From Pseudomonadota bacterium (GTDB taxonomy: Bacteria; Pseudomonadota; Gammaproteobacteria; Steroidobacterales; Steroidobacteraceae): DNA of 64,000 bases. This document shows, piece after piece, positions 31,497 through 42,718 of the stretch. The first letter of the stretch is position 1; every line of letters begins with the position of its first letter. Under the pieces are notes generated by a model, which made no database searches, was not told the origin of the DNA, and saw only the letters and a program-made list of their open reading frames with translations. The stretch covers positions 186,001 through 250,000 of the forward strand of contig JAFEDT010000012.1 in NCBI GenBank assembly GCA_018241445.1. The letters run 5' to 3'. The position numbers were made by a program, and so were the translations under genes.

Positions 31497-32352
31497 GGGA
31501 GCGGGCGCCGGCCGGCGGGCCCTCGCCCTGCTGTATACACCGGCACCGGGGCAATCGTGCCTGCAGGCGCTGCTGGGCATCGAGGCACAACTGCGTTCCA
31601 GCCTGCGTGCTGAGCACGAAGTCGCCCATGCCCGCCTCAGCTGGTGGCGTGATGAATGCGCGCGCACGGCGCGTGGCGAGCCACTGCACCCGCTGACACA
31701 ACATCTGACAGCAGTCTTTGCCACACGCGGATTGCCGCCGCCGCCCTCCCTGGCCGGGCTGGTCGACGTGGCGGTGTGGGACCTGGCCAGCGCAACCTTC
31801 GAGCGGCAGGCGGAACTGTCCGCTTATTGCACGCGCTGGAGCGGCGGCCTGCTGCAACCCCTGGCGCTGTTCAGCGCCGCCGCCGACGGCAACCCCGTGC
31901 ATGATCCCCTGACGGCCCTGGGCGCCACGCTGTGCGAGCTGGAGCTGTTGCTGGCCCTGCGCGGCCATGCTGCGCAGGGGCGCCTGCGGCTGCCGCTGGA
32001 TGCGCTGGCGGCCGCGGGCCTGCCGGCGCAGGACGCAGCGCGGGTCCTGGGACAGGACACCTGGCCCGCGGCGCTGGCATCGCTGCTGAATGAACGCCAC
32101 TGCGACCTGCGCCAGCGGCTCGCCGCGGCGCTCGCCGCGCTGCCGCGCCAGACTGGTCTGCGGGGCGTCGCGGTATGGGGCGCGCTGGCGCTGTCACACT
32201 CGCGGGCCGCCGCGCGGCGCTTGCCAGAGGCGACCGCCTCGCGCCATCCTCGCGCGCCGCTGGACGCCCTGCGCGCCTGGAGCGCCGCACGGAGCTGGCA
32301 GAAAGGGCGGCAACAGAAGATGACATCCACCCTGAGGTCCAGTCGTGTTTGA
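31477..32352 (+). CDS. Squalene/phytoene synthase-like protein, probably non-catalytic
   Basis: Product of about 291 aa. HARLSWWRDE, DVAVWDLASATFERQAELSA, YCTRWSGGLLQPLALF and ALGATLCELELLLALRGHAA match the fold of the squalene/phytoene synthase family. The second aspartate-rich motif (DxxxD after the LR of this last segment) is replaced by GHAAQGR, so prenyl-transfer chemistry is doubtful. Homologues with this pattern resemble the NDUFAF6 group of complex I assembly factors. The start could be ATG 31477 or 31480; both overlap rmuC by about 20 bases. The yciK start overlaps its 3' end. Confidence 0.65.
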   Translation: MMPAAVEGAGAGRRALALLYTPAPGQSCLQALLGIEAQLRSSLRAEHEVAHARLSWWRDECARTARGEPLHPLTQHLTAVFATRGLPPPPSLAGLVDVAVWDLASATFERQAELSAYCTRWSGGLLQPLALFSAAADGNPVHDPLTALGATLCELELLLALRGHAAQGRLRLPLDALAAAGLPAQDAARVLGQDTWPAALASLLNERHCDLRQRLAAALAALPRQTGLRGVAVWGALALSHSRAAARRLPEATASRHPRAPLDALRAWSAARSWQKGRQQKMTSTLRSSRV

Positions 32353-33196
32353 TCCGCGCAAGCACCAGGCGCGCCCCGATGAACTCGCCGGGCGCGTCAT
32401 CGCCATCACCGGCGCCAGCGACGGCATCGGCCGTGCCGTGGCGCGCGCCTGCGCGCTGCACGGCGCGCAGGTGGTACTGCTGGGGCGCAATGCAAAGAAG
32501 CTGGAGGCCGTGCACGCGGAACTGGCGCGCAGTCCAGCCCCACCCGCGAGCATCGCGGTGCTGGACCTGGAGAAGGCGGTGGCGCGCGACTACGACGCAG
32601 TCGCTGACGCGCTGCTGGAACGCTACGGCCGCCTCGATGGACTGCTGCATAACGCCTCGCTGCTCGGCACCCTCACGCCCATCGAGCAGTACGATGTGCC
32701 CACCTGGTGCCGCGTGCTGCACGTCAACGTCACGGCGGCCTTTGCACTCACCCAGGTACTGCTGCCGGCACTGCGCCAGTCGCAGGACGCCGCGGTGCTG
32801 TTCACCAGCAGCAGCGTCGGGCGCCACGGCCGCGCCTACTGGGGCGCCTACTCGGTGTCGAAGTTCGCGGTCGAGGGGCTCACGCAGGTGCTGTCGGCGG
32901 AGCTGGAGGGCATCACGCAGGTGCGCGTCAATGCCATCAATCCGGGCCGTACCCGCACTGCCATGCGCCGCCAGGCCTACCCCGCCGAGGACATCGCAAC
33001 TCTGCCCGAGCCGCAGAGCCTGGTGGCGCCGTACCTTGCGCTGCTGGGACCGGCAAGCCGCGGCATCAGCGGCGGCAGCTTCGATGCTCAGGCGTCTGAC
33101 AGGTCCGTTGCCGCGGCGGCTTCCGCCGCGGACGCGCCGGCAGCGGATGCAGCTGCCGTCAGCGCCGCCAGCTCCTCGGGGCTCACCTCGCGGTAG
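32345..33196 (+). CDS. yciK: YciK family short-chain oxidoreductase
   Basis: Product of 283 aa. TGASDGIGRAVARACALHGA is the cofactor motif, LHNASLLG and YSVSKFAVEGL contain the active site, and NAINPGRTRTAMRRQAYPAED is typical of YciK. After the family end (near SGGSFDAQ) comes an extra tail of about 33 residues rich in Ala and Ser. That tail is encoded in the region that overlaps the convergent rluB gene by 109 bp. GTG 32345 is the start. The substrate is unknown. Confidence 0.88.
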   Translation: MFDPRKHQARPDELAGRVIAITGASDGIGRAVARACALHGAQVVLLGRNAKKLEAVHAELARSPAPPASIAVLDLEKAVARDYDAVADALLERYGRLDGLLHNASLLGTLTPIEQYDVPTWCRVLHVNVTAAFALTQVLLPALRQSQDAAVLFTSSSVGRHGRAYWGAYSVSKFAVEGLTQVLSAELEGITQVRVNAINPGRTRTAMRRQAYPAEDIATLPEPQSLVAPYLALLGPASRGISGGSFDAQASDRSVAAAASAADAPAADAAAVSAASSSGLTSR

Positions 33197-33999
33197 TGGC
33201 CACGCGCGAGCGCCCGCTCCAGCTGCAGCGGCCCGAAGCGGGTGCGCAGGATCCGGCTGACCAGCGCCCCCTGGCGTTCGAAGAGCTGGCGGATCTCCTT
33301 GCCGCTGCCGCCACGCACTGACAACGTGTACCAGCGGTTGCTGCCCTCGCCGCCGGCCGCCTGGCAGGCGAGCACCGGCAGCCGGGCGCCGCTGTCGAGG
33401 ATGCCCAGACTCACCTGCTGCAATTGCTCCGCCGTCAGCTCGCCACGCACCCGCACGCCGAACTCGCTGACCACGTGCCGTACGCCGCGCTGCAGGCGCG
33501 CCGCGAGTTCACCGTCGGCGCTGACCAGTTCCAGGCCCCCGTCGATACGTGGCATCGGGCTCACGACAACGAACCGCCGTCCTGCGCGGCCCGGCAGTCT
33601 CTCCAGCAGAGCGGCGGGCGCTGTGGAGGCGTCGGTCGGCAGGGGGGAATCACTGGTCCGCAGGGGTTCACCCGGTGAGCGGTGACACAGGAAAGTCCGC
33701 GCGGATGGCGCCCCGCGGCCGCCCAGGTGGACCTTGCGCCCGTCGAGCAGCACCGCGTCCTCAGGGCCGACGCGGGTGCCGAGTTGCGCCGGGCGGCCGT
33801 TCACGCTGAGGCGGCCGGCACGGATCCACTGTTCCACCTCGCGCCGCGAAGCCAGGCCCGCGCGCGCCAGCACTTTCTGCAGGCGCTCGGGTTCGCCGGC
33901 TGCACGGGTCGCCGCGGCACCCGCCACCGGCTGCGCTGCGCGCCGCGGCGTGCTGCGGCGCCCGCGACCTCCCGCCGCACTGCGGCGCGCCGCAGGCAT
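33088..33999 (-). CDS. rluB: RluB-type 23S rRNA pseudouridine synthase, divergent
   Basis: Product of 303 aa. A basic N-terminal tail leads to an S4 RNA-binding domain (ERLQKVLARAGLASRREVEQ, about 37-85), then a RluB/RsuA-like synthase domain recognisable by SNRWYTLSVRGGSGKEIRQL and LFERQGALVSRILRTRFGPL. The catalytic segment is unusual: family members have GRLDxxTxGLLL, but here it reads PRIDGGLELVSADGEL (residues 150-165). The Asp (153) is kept, while three residues including the conserved Thr are missing. It ends in an Ala-rich tail. ATG 33999 overlaps the scpB stop by one base. Family firm, activity uncertain. Confidence 0.85.
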   Translation of the reverse strand: MPAARRSAAGGRGRRSTPRRAAQPVAGAAATRAAGEPERLQKVLARAGLASRREVEQWIRAGRLSVNGRPAQLGTRVGPEDAVLLDGRKVHLGGRGAPSARTFLCHRSPGEPLRTSDSPLPTDASTAPAALLERLPGRAGRRFVVVSPMPRIDGGLELVSADGELAARLQRGVRHVVSEFGVRVRGELTAEQLQQVSLGILDSGARLPVLACQAAGGEGSNRWYTLSVRGGSGKEIRQLFERQGALVSRILRTRFGPLQLERALARGHYREVSPEELAALTAAASAAGASAAEAAAATDLSDA

Positions 34000-34733
34000 C
34001 AGTACTCCGGATGTCGCGGAGCTGCCACCAGCTCCGCCGAGGCCCCGCCTTCGGCCGACAGCTCGTCCTCCTCGCCCGCATCCTCGGCGTCGGCTTCGGC
34101 CGCGGCTGGCGCCGCTTCGCCGGCCGTGGTGGCGTCCTCATCCGCCAGCGCGGCCGCCGTGGCGCCGCCCTCACCGGCCAGTGCGAGCTGCAGGTTAACG
34201 TCGCTCATGGCTCTCAGTTCCGCCAGCGGGGGCAACTGGTCGAGGCTCTTGAGGCCGAAATAGTCGAGAAAATCCCGGGTGGTAGCCAGCAACTCGGGGT
34301 GGCCCGGTACGTCACGGTGCCCCACGACGCGCACCCAGTTGCGCTCGATGACCGTGCGGATGATGTTGGGATTGACGGCCACGCCGCGTACCGCCTCGAT
34401 TTCCGCGCGGGTGATGGGCTGGCGATAGGCGATCAGCGCGAGAGTCTCCAGCAGCGCCCGTGAGTAGCGCGTCGTGCGCTCCGGCCACAGCCGCGAGATC
34501 TCCGGCGCCAGCTCCGGCCGTACCTGCACCCGCCAGCCGCTCGCGGTCTCCTTCAGCTCGATACCGCGCCCCTCATACCCGCCCGCCAGCGCCGCAAGCG
34601 CCGCACGCAATTCATCGACGCCGGGCTGCTGAGCCCCCTCGCCAAACAGCCGCGCCAGGTCGGCAAGCGGCACCGGCGCGCCGGCCGCGAGCAGCGCAGC
34701 TTCAACGACGTTCCTGAGGTAGGTCTCGTTCAT
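33999..34733 (-). CDS. scpB: Segregation and condensation protein B
   Basis: Kleisin-associated subunit of the SMC-ScpAB condensin. The product is 244 aa with two winged-helix domains (about 1-170; YSRALLETLALIAYRQPITR and EIEAVRGVAVNPNIIRTVIE) and an acidic Ala/Glu tail of about 60 residues. Start ATG 34733 overlaps the scpA stop by four bases. The SMC gene itself is at 42719-46216. Confidence 0.95.
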   Translation of the reverse strand: MNETYLRNVVEAALLAAGAPVPLADLARLFGEGAQQPGVDELRAALAALAGGYEGRGIELKETASGWRVQVRPELAPEISRLWPERTTRYSRALLETLALIAYRQPITRAEIEAVRGVAVNPNIIRTVIERNWVRVVGHRDVPGHPELLATTRDFLDYFGLKSLDQLPPLAELRAMSDVNLQLALAGEGGATAAALADEDATTAGEAAPAAAEADAEDAGEEDELSAEGGASAELVAAPRHPEY

Positions 34734-35620
34734 GAGGGTTCCTCTTCCACAAGCCGCAAGGCCGGGGCCGGCTGCGCAGCGCGCACGTGCAGGGGCGCGT
34801 AGGCCTCCGCCTGCACGATGTCGATCAGGCCCTCGCGCATCAGCTCCAGAATCGCGACGAAGGTCACCGTCACCCCCATGCGGCCCTCCTCGGGACGGAA
34901 GAGCTCCACGAAGGCCACGAAGCCAGGGCTCCTGAGCGCCGCGAGAATATCACTCATGCGCTCACCCACCGACAGCCGCTCGCGCTGGACGTGGTGGTGG
35001 GCAAACATCTGCGACCGCGCCACCACTTCCTGGAAGGCTACCAGCATCTCCTGCAGCGTCACCTGCGGCAGCGCGCGCACCACGCGCCGCTGCGTCAGCG
35101 GTGCCGAGGTGCTCCAGACGTCGCGCTCCAGGCGCGGCAGCGCGTCGATATCGGCGGCGGCCCGCTTGAAGCGCTCGTATTCCTGCAGCCGGCGCACCAG
35201 TTCCGCGCGCGGGTCCTCTTCGCTGGCGACATCGCTCTTCGGCCGCGGCAGCAGCATGCGCGACTTGATCTCCGCCAGGGTGGCGGCCATGACCAGGTAC
35301 TCGCCCGCCAGCTCCAGTTGCAGCTCCTGCATCAGCTCGATGTAGCGCATGTATTGGCGGGTGATCTCCGCCAGCGGGATGTCGAGGATGTCCAGGTTCT
35401 GGCGGCGGATCAGGTACAGCAGCAGGTCGAGCGGCCCCTCGAAGGCCTCGAGGAACACCTCCAGCGCCTGTGGCGGGATGTACAGGTCGCGCGGCAGCTG
35501 CGAGACCGGCTCGCCGTTGACCACCGCGAACGGCATCTCCGCCTGCTCGGGTGCGGCGTCATGCACCGGCGCCGGCGCCGGATTGGAAACCACCACCTTC
35601 AGGTCCGGGCGCCGCGCCAT
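34730..35620 (-). CDS. scpA: Segregation and condensation protein A (kleisin)
   Basis: Kleisin bridging the SMC heads. The product is 296 aa with a roughly 45-residue N-terminal extension, then the ScpA opening EVFLEAFEGPLDLLLYLIRR, DIPLAEITRQYMRYIELM, LVMAATLAEIKSRMLLPRP and the C-terminal winged helix VTVTFVAILELMREGLIDIV. It lies three bases after trpS and overlaps scpB by four bases. Confidence 0.95.
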   Translation of the reverse strand: MARRPDLKVVVSNPAPAPVHDAAPEQAEMPFAVVNGEPVSQLPRDLYIPPQALEVFLEAFEGPLDLLLYLIRRQNLDILDIPLAEITRQYMRYIELMQELQLELAGEYLVMAATLAEIKSRMLLPRPKSDVASEEDPRAELVRRLQEYERFKRAAADIDALPRLERDVWSTSAPLTQRRVVRALPQVTLQEMLVAFQEVVARSQMFAHHHVQRERLSVGERMSDILAALRSPGFVAFVELFRPEEGRMGVTVTFVAILELMREGLIDIVQAEAYAPLHVRAAQPAPALRLVEEEPS

Positions 35621-35623
35621 AGC

Positions 35624-36838
35624 TCAGTCGACACGCAGGTGCATGGCGCGGCGCACCTCATCCATGGTCCCGCGCGCCGCCTCACGCGCCTTGTCAGCGC
35701 CCTCGGCGATGATGGTGCGCACCGCGCCGGGATTGTCGATGAACTCCTGGGCGCGCCGCCGCATGCCCTCGATCTCCTGCACCACCTTGTCGATCATGGG
35801 CTGCTTGCACTGCAGGCAGCCGATGCCGGCGCTGCGGCAGCCGGCGGCAGCCCACTCGCGAGTGCGCTCGTCGGAATAGATGCGATGCAGGTCGAACACC
35901 GGGCACTTGTCCGGGTCGCCCGGGTCGGTGCGGCGCACCCGCGCCGGATCGGTCTGCATGGCGCGCAGCTTGCGCACCACCGAGTCCGGTTCTTCGCGCA
36001 GACCGATGGTGTTGCCGTAGGACTTGGACATCTTGCGCCCGTCCAGCCCCGGCACCCGCGGTGTCGCTGTCAGCAGCACCTGGGGCTCAGGAAGGATGGC
36101 GACCGCCCCGCCCTCCAGGAAACCCAGCAGGCGCTCGCGGTCGGCCACGGTGATGCGGGTGTTGGCGGCCACCATCGCCTGGGCGCGCTGCAGGGATTGC
36201 GTGTCCCCGGTCTCCTGGAACTTGCGGCGCAGCTGGCGATAGGTGGCGCTGTTGCGCCCGCCCAGGCTCTTGATCGCACGCTCGGCGCGCGCCTCGAAAT
36301 CCGGTTCGCGGCCATAGATGTGATTGAAGCGCCGCGCCGTCTCGCGCGTCAGCTCCACGTGCGCCACCTGGTCCTCGCCCACCGGCACGAAGGCGGCACG
36401 GTAGATCAGGATGTCCGCGCTCTGCAGCAGCGGATAGCCCAGGAAGCCGTAGGTCGCCAGGTCTTTTTCCTTCAGCTGCTCCTGCTGGTCCTTGTAGCTG
36501 GGCACGCGCTCCAGCCAGCCCAGCGGGGTGATCATCGACAGCAGCAGGTGCAGCTCGGCGTGTTCGGGCACGTGCGACTGGATGAACAGCGTCGCCACCC
36601 CCGGGTTCAGGCCGGCCGCCAGCCAGTCGATCAGTACTTCGTGGATGTTCTGCGGCAGCTGCGCGGTGTCGTCGTAGCCGGTCGTCAGCATGTGCCAGTC
36701 GGCGACGAAGAAGAAGCACTCGTACTGGTACTGCAGTTCCACCCAGTTGCGCAATGCCCCGTGGAAGTTGCCCAGGTGCAGCCGGCCCGTGGGCCGCATG
36801 CCGGACAGGACGCGCCGCCCGGCGGCAGGCGAGCTCAC
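35624..36838 (-). CDS. trpS: Tryptophanyl-tRNA synthetase, long form with four-Cys cluster motif
   Basis: Charges tRNA-Trp. The product is 404 aa, about 70 longer than the E. coli enzyme. Class I motifs are RLHLGNFHGALRN (HIGH-like, residues 19-31) and GRKMSKSYGN (KMSKS, 268-276). An insert of about 70 residues lies at 181-250. Cysteines 312, 334, 341 and 344 have spacing C-x21-C-x6-C-x2-C, nearly the pattern that binds a 4Fe-4S cluster in Thermotoga maritima TrpRS. GTG 36838 is the start, with a weak ribosome site. It is followed by scpA-scpB-rluB. Confidence 0.95.
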   Translation of the reverse strand: MSSPAAGRRVLSGMRPTGRLHLGNFHGALRNWVELQYQYECFFFVADWHMLTTGYDDTAQLPQNIHEVLIDWLAAGLNPGVATLFIQSHVPEHAELHLLLSMITPLGWLERVPSYKDQQEQLKEKDLATYGFLGYPLLQSADILIYRAAFVPVGEDQVAHVELTRETARRFNHIYGREPDFEARAERAIKSLGGRNSATYRQLRRKFQETGDTQSLQRAQAMVAANTRITVADRERLLGFLEGGAVAILPEPQVLLTATPRVPGLDGRKMSKSYGNTIGLREEPDSVVRKLRAMQTDPARVRRTDPGDPDKCPVFDLHRIYSDERTREWAAAGCRSAGIGCLQCKQPMIDKVVQEIEGMRRRAQEFIDNPGAVRTIIAEGADKAREAARGTMDEVRRAMHLRVD

Positions 36839-36920
36839 GGCGCGCCGCTCACGGTGAGCGCGGCGCTGCGCGGCGAGTCGGTCGGATGTTGTTTCACCTG
36901 CGGATTATAGCGCACGGCCT

Positions 36921-37547
36921 TCAGCCACCGGTCAGCAGCGCCAGTGCGCCCTTGCCCTGGCGCACCAGCCGCGGCGGGTTGACGGACAGGTCTACCACCG
37001 TCGTGGGCTCGATGCCGCAATCCCCGCCGTCCAGGATCGCGTCGATCTCGTGCCCCAGCCGCGCCTCGATGTCGCGGCCGCGGGTCAGCGGCTCGCTGTC
37101 CTGCGCCAGCAGCAGCGTGGAGCTCATCAGTGGCTCGCCGAGGTCCGCGCACAACAGCCGCGGCACCGGGTGATCGGGAATGCGCACGCCAATGGTGCGG
37201 CGTTTCTCGTGCTGCAGCCGGCGCGGAGTGGCGCGCGTGGCGCGCAGCAGAAAGGTGTAGGGGCCGGGCAGACAGGTGTGCAGCATGCGGAACTGCCAGG
37301 TCTCGAGCTGCGCGAACCGGCCCACCTGCGCCAGGCTGGCGCATACCAGCGTGAAATGGTGATGACGGTCGGCGCTGCGGATGCGCCGTACCCGCTCCAG
37401 GGCCGCCGCATCGCCCAGGTGCCAGCCCAACGCGTAGCAGGAATCGGTCGGATAGGCTATGAGCGCGCCCCGGCGCAGCAGCTCGGCCGCGCGACGCAGC
37501 AGCCGCGGCTGCGGATCGACCGGATGCAGTTCGAAGTACTCCGCCAT
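36921..37547 (-). CDS. yciO: YciO family (Sua5/YrdC-like) protein
   Basis: Product of 208 aa with the Sua5/YrdC fold: GALIAYPTDSCYALGWHL near residue 28, RSADRHHHFTLVCASL, LPGPYTFLLRATRATPRR, KRRTIGVRIPDHP and LGEPLMSSTLLL. The KRRTIG form is characteristic of the YciO branch, whose role is less certain than that of the threonylcarbamoyl-AMP synthase TsaC. Upstream of trpS on the same strand with an 82-bp gap, it shares a divergent intergenic region with yciB. Confidence 0.9.
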   Translation of the reverse strand: MAEYFELHPVDPQPRLLRRAAELLRRGALIAYPTDSCYALGWHLGDAAALERVRRIRSADRHHHFTLVCASLAQVGRFAQLETWQFRMLHTCLPGPYTFLLRATRATPRRLQHEKRRTIGVRIPDHPVPRLLCADLGEPLMSSTLLLAQDSEPLTRGRDIEARLGHEIDAILDGGDCGIEPTTVVDLSVNPPRLVRQGKGALALLTGG

Positions 37548-37701
37548 GGTGGTTCACCCGCCGCGGCCGGGGTGCCGGGCAAGGGAATCCGGGGTGCGGG
37601 TCCGGCGGTCATTTTCGGCGGGCATTGGGTGCAATTTCATGAGAGTATAGCCGCCCTTTGCCGGGCAGACCCTGCGCACCGCCGCATCCTCGACTTTCCC
37701 G

Positions 37702-38277
37702 ATGCAGACTATCGCCGAACTGGCGCCGCTGGTGGCGTTCTTTATTACATACCGCGTGCGCGGGTTGTATGCCGCAACCGCGGTGCTGATGGTGGCCATG
37801 GCCCTGGTGCTGGCCTTCGACTGGCTGCGGCTGCGCCGGATCCCGCCCCTGCACGCCCTGTCGGCGCTGCTGGTGCTGCTGTTTGGCTCGGCAACCCTGC
37901 TGCTGCACGACCGCGCCTTCATCCAGTGGAAGCCCACAGTGCTGCTGTGGGGCATGGGTCTTGCCTTCATGGCCAGCGGCTGGTTCGGTCGGCACACCCT
38001 CACCCAGCGGCTGCTGGGCCCGGCCGTGCGCGAGCATTTCACCATCGGCGAGCGGCTGTGGCGCCGGCTCAACGCCGCCTCGGTGGCGTTCTATCTCGCA
38101 GCCGGCGCCGCCAATCTCGCCGTGGCGCGCAATTTCGCCGAGAGCACCTGGGTCAACTTCAAGGTCTTCGCGCTGCCCGCGCTGGCCTTCGTATTCACCG
38201 CGCTGCAGGCGTGGTGGCTGACGCGCCACGCCAGCGCCAGTCCCGTGGCCGCCACCAACGGTGAGGCAACACCATGA
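37702..38277 (+). CDS. yciB: Inner-membrane septation protein YciB/IspZ
   Basis: Product of 191 aa with about five membrane spans. The family opens LAPLVAFFITYRVRGLYAAT; later ILHALSALLVLLFGSATLLL-like, FIQWKPTVLLWGMGLAF, RLLGPAVREHFTIGERLWRR and STWVNFKVFALPALAFVFT are YciB segments. It is involved in envelope synthesis and septation in E. coli and Shigella. The bolA-like start overlaps its stop (ATGA). Confidence 0.94.
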   Translation: MQTIAELAPLVAFFITYRVRGLYAATAVLMVAMALVLAFDWLRLRRIPPLHALSALLVLLFGSATLLLHDRAFIQWKPTVLLWGMGLAFMASGWFGRHTLTQRLLGPAVREHFTIGERLWRRLNAASVAFYLAAGAANLAVARNFAESTWVNFKVFALPALAFVFTALQAWWLTRHASASPVAATNGEATP

Positions 38278-38561
38278 GCGCCACCGTGATGCGGCAGATG
38301 GAGAGCGCCCTGCGCACGGCGCTGGCGCCCACGCAACTGGACATCATCGACGACAGCGCCCGACATGCAGGCCACGCCGGCGCACGCGGTGGCGGCCACT
38401 ACCGGGTGCGCCTGGTGGCGGCAGCGTTCAGCGGCCATAACCAGTTGCAGCGCCACCGCCTGGTATACGCAGCCCTGGCACCATTGCTGGCCGGCGCGGT
38501 ACACGCGGTCAACATCGACGCGCGCGCCCCCGGCGAAGCCACGGACGCACCGCCCACCTGA
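38274..38561 (+). CDS. BolA family protein
   Basis: Product of 95 aa. LDIIDDSARHAGHAGARGGG followed by HYRVRLVAAAFSGHNQLQRHRLVYAALAPLL is the BolA fold with the conserved FxGxxxLxRHRxVY segment. BolA proteins bind monothiol glutaredoxins and Fe-S clusters and can act on transcription or cluster trafficking. Start ATG 38274 overlaps the yciB stop. The Ala-rich C-terminus is short. Confidence 0.9.
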   Translation: MSATVMRQMESALRTALAPTQLDIIDDSARHAGHAGARGGGHYRVRLVAAAFSGHNQLQRHRLVYAALAPLLAGAVHAVNIDARAPGEATDAPPT

Positions 38562-38596
38562 TTTTCGTAACCACTGTGACTCACGGGAAACTCAAG

Positions 38597-39556
38597 ATGA
38601 ATCACTCTCGTATGCTCGTTGGTGCCGCGGCCGTGGCACTGCTCGCCGCCTGTCAGCCCAAGGGAGCCGTCACCACGGCAGCCGTGGCTGACACCTCCCC
38701 GCCCGTGGCAACCATCAACGGCGCGCCCATTACGCGTGACTTCTACGAGTTCTACATCAAGGGCATCAGCGGCGGCAAAACCTCCGCCGACCTGAACCCG
38801 CGCCAGCGCGACATGGCACTGGACAACCTGATCCGCGCCCGCCTGGTGGCAGCGCAGGCGGCGAAAGACGGCGTCGACAAGGACAGCAACACCGCCTGGC
38901 TGCTGGAGCTGTCGCGCCTGAACGTGCTGGAGCAGGCCGAGGAAGAGCGCTACATGAAGGATCGCGCGCCGACCGACGAGGATCTGCGGGCCGAGTACCA
39001 GACGCAGCTCGCGGCGATGCCCAAGACCGAATATCACGCACGCCACATCCTGGTAGCCACCGAGCCCTTCGCGCGCAAGATCATCGAGCGGCTGGACAAG
39101 GGTGAGAAGTTCGACGAGATCGCAAAGAAGGAATCCATCGATTCCTCCAAGACCAACGGTGGCGACCTGGGCTGGTTTACCCCGGAACGCATGGTGCCGG
39201 AGTTTTCCGGCGCCGTGACGGTCCTCAAGGTCGGCGAGTACACGCACCGGCCGGTGCAGACGCAGTACGGCTGGCATGTCATCCAGCTTCTGGAAACCCG
39301 TGATCTGACACCGCCGCCCTTCGACAAGGTCAAGGACCGCCTCACCCAGGTGGTGCGGGCGAAGAAGTTCAAGGCCTACACCGACGAGCTGATGCGCACG
39401 GCGAAGGTGGAGAAGATGATGGACAGGACCCCCGCCCCCGGCGCTGCCGCACCGGCCGGCGCCGCAGCGCCCGCGGGGGCAGCGGGCGATTCCGCCGCGC
39501 CGGCACCGGCCGCGCCGGCGGGTGGCGCGAAGCCGTCCAGCCCGCCGCAGGGCTGA
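38597..39556 (+). CDS. Lipoprotein parvulin-type peptidyl-prolyl isomerase
   Basis: Product of 319 aa. A lipoprotein signal (LLAAC, Cys19) is followed by a SurA-like N-terminal helical region (about 38-135), then a parvulin domain with YHARHILVATEPFARKIIER, GGDLGWFTPERMVPEFSGAV and QTQYGWHVIQLLE. The last 45 residues are a Pro/Ala-rich tail. It probably assists folding of exported proteins at the membrane. ATG 38597 gives the signal peptide; an in-frame GTG at 38576 would bury it. A strong inverted repeat follows the stop. Confidence 0.93.
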   Translation: MNHSRMLVGAAAVALLAACQPKGAVTTAAVADTSPPVATINGAPITRDFYEFYIKGISGGKTSADLNPRQRDMALDNLIRARLVAAQAAKDGVDKDSNTAWLLELSRLNVLEQAEEERYMKDRAPTDEDLRAEYQTQLAAMPKTEYHARHILVATEPFARKIIERLDKGEKFDEIAKKESIDSSKTNGGDLGWFTPERMVPEFSGAVTVLKVGEYTHRPVQTQYGWHVIQLLETRDLTPPPFDKVKDRLTQVVRAKKFKAYTDELMRTAKVEKMMDRTPAPGAAAPAGAAAPAGAAGDSAAPAPAAPAGGAKPSSPPQG

Positions 39557-39566
39557 AGTCAGGTCA

Positions 39567-39599
39567 ACACCCACGTGCGGCCGGGCCGCACGTGGGTGT
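39567..39599 (+). terminator. Long perfect inverted repeat after the prolyl isomerase gene
   Basis: Two 16-base arms (ACACCCACGTGCGGCC and its exact complement) are separated by one base, so the hairpin would have a loop of at least three to five bases. No T-tract follows, but it lies 10 bases after the stop and is the likely 3' end structure. The other 195 bases up to ligA hold no gene I can support. Confidence 0.55.
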
Positions 39600-39795
39600 G
39601 CGGCCCGCGGCGCGGTTGATGCATCGGCCGCGGTTGATGCGCCGCGCGATGAGGATGTTATCCAGCCGAGTGTGTGTAATGGATTACACGCTGCCAGCGC
39701 AGACACCCATGGCGGGGCCGTGGGCAGATTGATCGTGCCGGCAAGTTGATAGCGCCAGGCCGGCCCGCGAAAACTCACGCACGCCGCGTCGAGGA

Positions 39796-42716
<2,921 letters not shown>

Positions 42717-42718
42717 GC

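Noticed and set aside
34787..36910. 707-codon plus-strand open frame
   Set aside because: Antisense to scpA and trpS, with shadow composition and no recognisable domain.
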